Source: Bacillota bacterium (GTDB lineage Bacteria; Bacillota; Clostridia; Lachnospirales; Lachnospiraceae). Taken from it: DNA of 8,239 bases. The translations under genes were made by a program, and so were the position numbers. This document shows positions 5,843 through 8,239 of the stretch, one piece after another. Positions within the stretch are counted from its first letter, which is position 1, and every line of letters begins with the position of its first letter. The notes under the pieces were generated by a model. That model did no database searches, was not told the origin of the DNA, and was given only the letters and a program-made list of their open reading frames with translations. Where the stretch lies: NCBI GenBank assembly GCA_023424995.1, contig JAFADH010000134.1:1-8239 (forward strand). Reading direction: 5' to 3'.

Positions 5843-5871
5843 TTGACGTACGGTTTTGCGTACGGTATAAT
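5843..5871 (+). promoter_or_regulatory. yefM-yoeB promoter with paired CGTACG operator motifs
   Basis: TTGACG (5843-5848) and a perfect TATAAT (5866-5871) are 17 bases apart, a near-consensus promoter. Between and over them lies CGTACGGT twice (5847-5854 and 5859-5866), each holding a CGTACG palindrome, 12 bp centre to centre. The E. coli yefM-yoeB operator likewise has two palindromes with TGTACA cores about one turn apart, so this is the expected site of autorepression by the YefM-YoeB complex. Confidence 0.85.
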
Positions 5872-5877
5872 AAAATA

Positions 5878-5886
5878 AAGGAGGTG
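5878..5886 (+). promoter_or_regulatory. Ribosome binding site AAGGAGGTG of yefM
   Basis: The GTG at 5884 is part of this site and cannot be the start. The GTG at 5893 lies 8 bases after AAGGAGG and opens the canonical YefM N-terminus MNVINVTNARQSL. Confidence 0.85.
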
Positions 5887-5892
5887 TTAATT

Positions 5893-6144
5893 GTGAATGT
5901 AATTAATGTAACAAATGCAAGACAAAGTCTATATCAGCTTATTTCAGATGTAAATGTTAACAATGAGCCAATTACTATAATAAATAATAAAGGTAAAAAC
6001 GCAGTTCTCATATCGGAAGACGATTGGAACGCAATTCAGGAAACGAATTACATTAATTCAATTACCGGACTTGCAGATCAAATTATTGCAGGTGGAAATG
6101 CACCATTAGAGGAATGTGTTCCGGAAGAAGAGGTACAATGGTAA
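5893..6144 (+). CDS. yefM: Type II antitoxin, Phd/YefM family
   Basis: Neutralises the adjacent YoeB toxin and represses the shared promoter. The 83 residues equal the length of E. coli YefM. The N-terminal DNA-binding and dimerisation domain is clear: MNVINVTNARQSLYQLI (1-17), then NEPITIINNKGKNAVLIS and the typical EDDWNAIQET motif (about 51-60). The C-terminal third (about 61-83) is acidic, with GNAPLEECVPEEEVQW, as expected for the flexible part that wraps the toxin. Translation starts at GTG. The stop codon is followed directly by the toxin ATG with no gap, so the two genes are translationally coupled. Base composition is AT-rich compared with metA. Confidence 0.93.
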   Translation: MNVINVTNARQSLYQLISDVNVNNEPITIINNKGKNAVLISEDDWNAIQETNYINSITGLADQIIAGGNAPLEECVPEEEVQW

Positions 6145-6447
6145 ATGTACAGAATAGTTTATGATAAACAGGCTGTTAGGGATATCCAAAATTTAAAATC
6201 TGCTAAGCTTGATGAAAAAGCAAAAGAATTAATTGAAATAGTAAGAAGAAATCCGTTCCAGAATCCTCCGCCTTATGAGAAATTGGTTGGAAATCTAAGC
6301 CGGTTCTATTCCAGAAGAATCAATATTCAGCATAGATTTGTTTACCTGGTATATGAAGAAAAAGTAATAGATGATAATGGAGATACCGAATATAATGGTA
6401 CGGTTAAAATTGTTAGTATGTGGTCACATTATGATAAAGCAAGATAA
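6145..6447 (+). CDS. yoeB: Type II toxin, YoeB/Txe family mRNA interferase
   Basis: Predicted ribosome-dependent mRNA endoribonuclease with the RelE-like fold. The residues matching E. coli YoeB Glu46, Arg65, His83 and Tyr84 are present: Glu45 in PPYEKL, Arg64 in IQHRFVYLVY, and His95-Tyr96 in SMWSHYDKAR. The motifs RRNPFQNPPPYEKL and LSRFYSRRIN are also typical. At 100 residues it is 16 longer than E. coli YoeB. Most of the excess is a hydrophilic loop, EEKVIDDNGDTEYNGT (71-86), between two core strands, plus four residues after the catalytic His-Tyr. All key residues are intact, so the toxin should be active. The ATG follows the yefM stop with no spacing, and GAAGAGG (6127-6133) is about 11 bases upstream. 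Confidence 0.93.
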   Translation: MYRIVYDKQAVRDIQNLKSAKLDEKAKELIEIVRRNPFQNPPPYEKLVGNLSRFYSRRINIQHRFVYLVYEEKVIDDNGDTEYNGTVKIVSMWSHYDKAR

Positions 6448-6474
6448 TAAGATTATTATTTATAATAAACATTA

Positions 6475-6540
6475 TAAGCCACTAAAATATCATTTAGGTA
6501 AAGCTATAAATCTATACCTACGATGATATAAAGTGGCTTA
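6475..6540. repeat. Long interrupted palindrome (66-nt stem-loop)
   Basis: TAAGCCACT (6475-6483) pairs with AGTGGCTTA (6532-6540), ATATCAT (6487-6493) with ATGATAT (6523-6529), and TAGGTA (6495-6500) with TACCTA (6515-6520). This gives 22 bp of stem in three blocks with small internal loops and a 14 base terminal loop. It starts 27 bases after the yoeB stop. There is no T-run, so it is not a standard intrinsic terminator. It could protect the 3' end of the toxin-antitoxin mRNA or be a small palindromic repeat element. Confidence 0.75.
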
Positions 6541-6575
6541 AATCTTTGTATGGGATTAAATTAGCTGACAGTCTA

Positions 6576-6595
6576 AGGTGGCATCCTTATTTTAG
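6576..6595 (+). repeat. Right copy of the 20 bp direct repeat
   Basis: Partner of 5482-5501 with two mismatches (TG to CA at positions 7-8 of the repeat). A short TAAGG/CCTTA hairpin (6574-6578 with 6585-6589) followed by TTTTAG mirrors the stem-loop at the left copy. Confidence 0.6.
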
Positions 6596-6907
6596 GTGCT
6601 AATAATTGTATATAAATGTAGATAACTATATTAGGCCATGTATCCGGTTTTTACTTCTTGACTGATTATAGATAAATGTGATACTATAAAGGAACAAATG
6701 TTTGGATGAAAGACTGATATATCAAAAGCTGCTTCAAACATTGTTAATATAGAATGCGATATAAGTTATTATTAATAAGAAGTAGTAAAAGGGAAAAAGA
6801 TTAAGAGATTTATAGGAATCTATTTTCAGTATTACCGATATATGATACAATAAACAAATATGATTTAATTGGATTGATCTGAGCAATAAAATGAAAGTAA
6901 GATCAGC

Positions 6908-7057
6908 TTAGTTATTATTTTCTTGTTTATTTAAGTAATCTTTGAGTATTAGATTTACATATTGAGAAAAGGACCGGTCATCATTTTCTGCCAGTTTTTT
7001 AAATTCATAATATCATCATCTAAAGTTATGCTTACTTTTGACTTCAATGGTTCCCAT
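6908..7057 (-). pseudogene. Frameshifted ribbon-helix-helix antitoxin-like gene
   Basis: On the minus strand AAGGAG (7070-7065) is followed after 7 bases by ATG (7057-7055), but that frame stops within 13 codons. The next frame gives KVSITLDDDIMN and the third gives KKLAENDDRSFSQYVNLIL then KDYLNKQENNN before TAA at 6910-6908. Together these read as a typical small CopG/RHH antitoxin: beta strand KVSITL, helix 1, and helix 2 with RSFSQYV. Removing one G after the ATG (GGG at 7055-7053) and adding one A to the A6 run (T6 at 6995-7000 on the plus strand) restores a single 49-residue protein of normal length with the original ribosome binding site. Two separate homopolymer indels suggest decay, though sequencing error is possible. 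No toxin partner is visible beside it. Confidence 0.75.
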
Positions 7058-7098
7058 AAAATCACTCCTTTGTCGCATAATATATCATCAAATCATAA

Positions 7099-7131
7099 AT
7101 AGTATTGACGTATACTATAAAGTAGTATGAA
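7099..7131 (+). promoter_or_regulatory. Probable lipoprotein promoter with a palindromic operator-like site
   Basis: TTGACG (7105-7110) is a good -35 box, but the best -10, TATGAA (7126-7131), is only 15 bases away, so the match is imperfect. The -35 sits in the middle of an inverted repeat, ATAGTAT (7099-7105) and ATACTAT (7112-7118). The site lies between the divergent antitoxin remnant and the lipoprotein gene, where an RHH protein would be expected to bind. Confidence 0.4.
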
Positions 7132-7165
7132 GTAGGATAAAACATGTTAGTGGGAGGAGATACCA

Positions 7166-7852
7166 ATGAAAAAATTATTAATTACATTATCCGTGGCAAT
7201 GTTTTTTGTGCTGAATGGATGTTCCGGCTTAGGTACAGTGACACAAGCCGGATATAACAAATTAAAAGCAGAGTTGGATGCTGTTGATGCTGAGAATCAA
7301 GAATTAAAGGTGAAAATTGCAAATTTAGAAGCTCAGCTTGCTGCATCAGGTACTGAAAATGGAGCGCAGGCAACTGAAATCACACCTACCGAAAATCCAT
7401 CTGGAGAAATGACAAATGATGAATTAGAGGAAAAACTGAAAGAACAATCAATCTATGTTGTTTCTACGGATTATATAATACAGGATGATCAGTATAAAGC
7501 ATTATATCCGGATATGCTTAATGCCGTTATTAAAAATAATTCCGGAAAAGATATAAAGACGGCAGCAGTGGCATTTGCCGCCTGGGATGAGAATAAATTA
7601 CCGGTAAAAATAGTAGGTCAGTTTAATCTTGGCGGCAGTTATATTAAAGAAGTTGACTTTGGCGATGTTAATCTGGTGGACGGAGCTACCTTCGGAGAAA
7701 AAAAGGGTTTCTCTTTGAGTGACGACTGCGATAATATAAAAACCATTAAAGCCATAGCGGTAAGCTATACGGATTTTGACGGTAATACATGGAGCAATCC
7801 ATACTATAAAGTATGGAAATTAGCATATGAAGATAAGAAATTAAAAGAGTGA
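7166..7852 (+). CDS. Lipoprotein with coiled coil and DUF5780-like domain
   Basis: A 228-residue predicted surface lipoprotein of unknown function. A type II signal peptide is clear: basic MKK, hydrophobic core LLITLSVAMFFVL, and lipobox LNGC with Cys19 as the lipidated residue. Residues 24-61 form a likely coiled coil (YNKLKAELDAVDAENQELKV and beyond). A Thr/Pro/Glu-rich linker follows to about 85. From about 95 to 222 the sequence resembles DUF5780, with LYPDMLNAVIKNNSGKDIKT, AAVAFAAWDENKLPVKI and AIAVSYTDFDGNTWSNPYYK. This beta-rich domain is common in Firmicutes surface proteins, and a role at the cell envelope is the most that can be said. GGAGG (7153-7157) sits 8 bases before the ATG. 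It is monocistronic as far as visible. No terminator follows. Confidence 0.88.
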   Translation: MKKLLITLSVAMFFVLNGCSGLGTVTQAGYNKLKAELDAVDAENQELKVKIANLEAQLAASGTENGAQATEITPTENPSGEMTNDELEEKLKEQSIYVVSTDYIIQDDQYKALYPDMLNAVIKNNSGKDIKTAAVAFAAWDENKLPVKIVGQFNLGGSYIKEVDFGDVNLVDGATFGEKKGFSLSDDCDNIKTIKAIAVSYTDFDGNTWSNPYYKVWKLAYEDKKLKE

Positions 7853-7992
7853 TTTCGCCGGAAGAAAAATGATTGAGGGCACTATTCAGGAGAGCAACCG
7901 CTTAATGGGATACTGTAATAATTATTGGGGATACCGGGTGGCACCATACATTTTATAGCTGCTTTATTAACATATTGATAGGGGACGAGGAT

Positions 7993-8239
7993 ATGAAGTT
8001 CATCAGCGACCTGCAGAATAATCCTGCTGTTTTACTGACGCTTGTGATTGCTATCACGGGCATCAGCATTATTGTTGTGTTAATAATCGTAATATACCGC
8101 CTCCAATATGAGAAAAAGGTTACCAATGCCGCCGTGGAATTAAAGAGGATAACTAATAGTATCCGTGCGGGTCTGGTGCACTTTGTTCTTGAGGATTATT
8201 GCAGGATATTATATGCCAGTCAGGGTTTTTATGAAGTAT
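7993..8239 (+). CDS. Membrane-anchored PAS-domain signalling protein, 5' part only
   Basis: The reading frame opens at ATG 7993 and runs 82 codons to the window edge without a stop. Residues 12-35 form one transmembrane helix (AVLLTLVIAITGISIIVVLI). A short charged linker with coiled-coil character (YEKKVTNAAVELKRITNSI) leads into what looks like the start of a PAS domain, with GLVHFVLEDYCRILYASQGFYEV. This pattern is typical of Lachnospiraceae PAS proteins that continue into GGDEF, EAL or histidine kinase domains, but the output domain lies outside the window. The ribosome binding site is modest (GGGG at 7981-7984, GAGG at 7987-7990). In the 140 bases before it a 29-codon frame (7869-7958) with a weak GGAAG site is not well enough supported to call. 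Confidence 0.7.
   Translation, partial: MKFISDLQNNPAVLLTLVIAITGISIIVVLIIVIYRLQYEKKVTNAAVELKRITNSIRAGLVHFVLEDYCRILYASQGFYEV

Larger units (their letters stand above)
6448..7165. other. AT-rich region with stem-loop, repeat and a broken antitoxin gene
   Basis: These 718 bases contain no intact gene. From left to right they hold a 66 base stem-loop, the right copy of the 20 bp direct repeat, a possible promoter near 6658-6687 (TTGACT, 18 bases, TACTAT with TG extension) with no ORF longer than a few codons behind it, a minus-strand ribbon-helix-helix gene remnant, and the promoter region of the lipoprotein gene. I see nothing convincing in 6700-6900. Confidence 0.6.

Noticed and set aside
5252..6470. 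ATTTATAATAAA shared by the metA 3' end and the region after yoeB, considered as attachment site halves.
   Set aside because: The match is 12 bases of pure A/T in AT-rich DNA and is expected by chance.
7900..7958. GGGTGGCACCATA near 7936 resembles the T-box motif GGGTGGNACCRCG.
   Set aside because: The space after the lipoprotein gene is too short for a T-box leader. No AGTA-box Stem I, paired antiterminator or terminator is seen, and the downstream gene is a PAS protein rather than an aminoacyl-tRNA or amino acid gene.
7869..7958. 29-codon ORF between the lipoprotein and the PAS gene.
   Set aside because: Its ribosome binding site is weak (GGAAG, 4 bases away) and it has no recognisable feature. 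Mentioned only as a remote possibility.

Overview
The window reads as chromosomal DNA of an anaerobic, plant-polysaccharide-using Firmicute, most likely a Lachnospiraceae/Clostridium-like species. This rests on strong AAGGAGG-type Shine-Dalgarno sites, pectin and hexuronate catabolism genes, a Bacillus/Clostridium-type MetA, a DUF5780-like lipoprotein and a membrane-anchored PAS protein. It is an inference from gene content; no rRNA or other marker gene is present.

Bases 1-3834 form a pectin/galacturonate segment, all on the plus strand. It holds altronate dehydratase UxaA, a sugar phosphate isomerase/epimerase-type TIM barrel with its own extended -10 promoter and nearby repeats, and a CE8 pectin methylesterase with no signal peptide. 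The logic fits intracellular handling of imported methylated oligogalacturonides: de-esterification, then oxidation state changes and dehydration of the released uronates to 2-keto-3-deoxygluconate. Bases 3835-4270 hold no credible gene. Instead there is an unusual array: four near-perfect 18-19 bp tandem units followed by a degenerate array of about 21 bp units that runs almost to the metA promoter.

Bases 4272-5260 are metA (homoserine O-acyltransferase, with Glu111 predicting acetyl-CoA use) and its extended -10 promoter.

Bases 5261-7165 are markedly AT-rich and look like accessory DNA. They contain phased GGCGTAGTA repeats, a 20 bp direct repeat pair flanking the islet, a 32-codon single-span membrane peptide ORF that may be the front half of a frameshifted 81-codon gene, an intact YefM-YoeB toxin-antitoxin operon with a textbook promoter and paired CGTACG operator motifs, a 66-nt stem-loop, and a minus-strand ribbon-helix-helix antitoxin-like gene broken by two homopolymer indels. 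The islet therefore seems to have collected several small addiction-type genes, one intact and others decayed.

Bases 7166-8239 return to ordinary coding DNA: a lipoprotein with a coiled coil and a DUF5780-like C-terminal domain, then the 5' end of a membrane-anchored PAS-domain signalling protein cut by the window edge.
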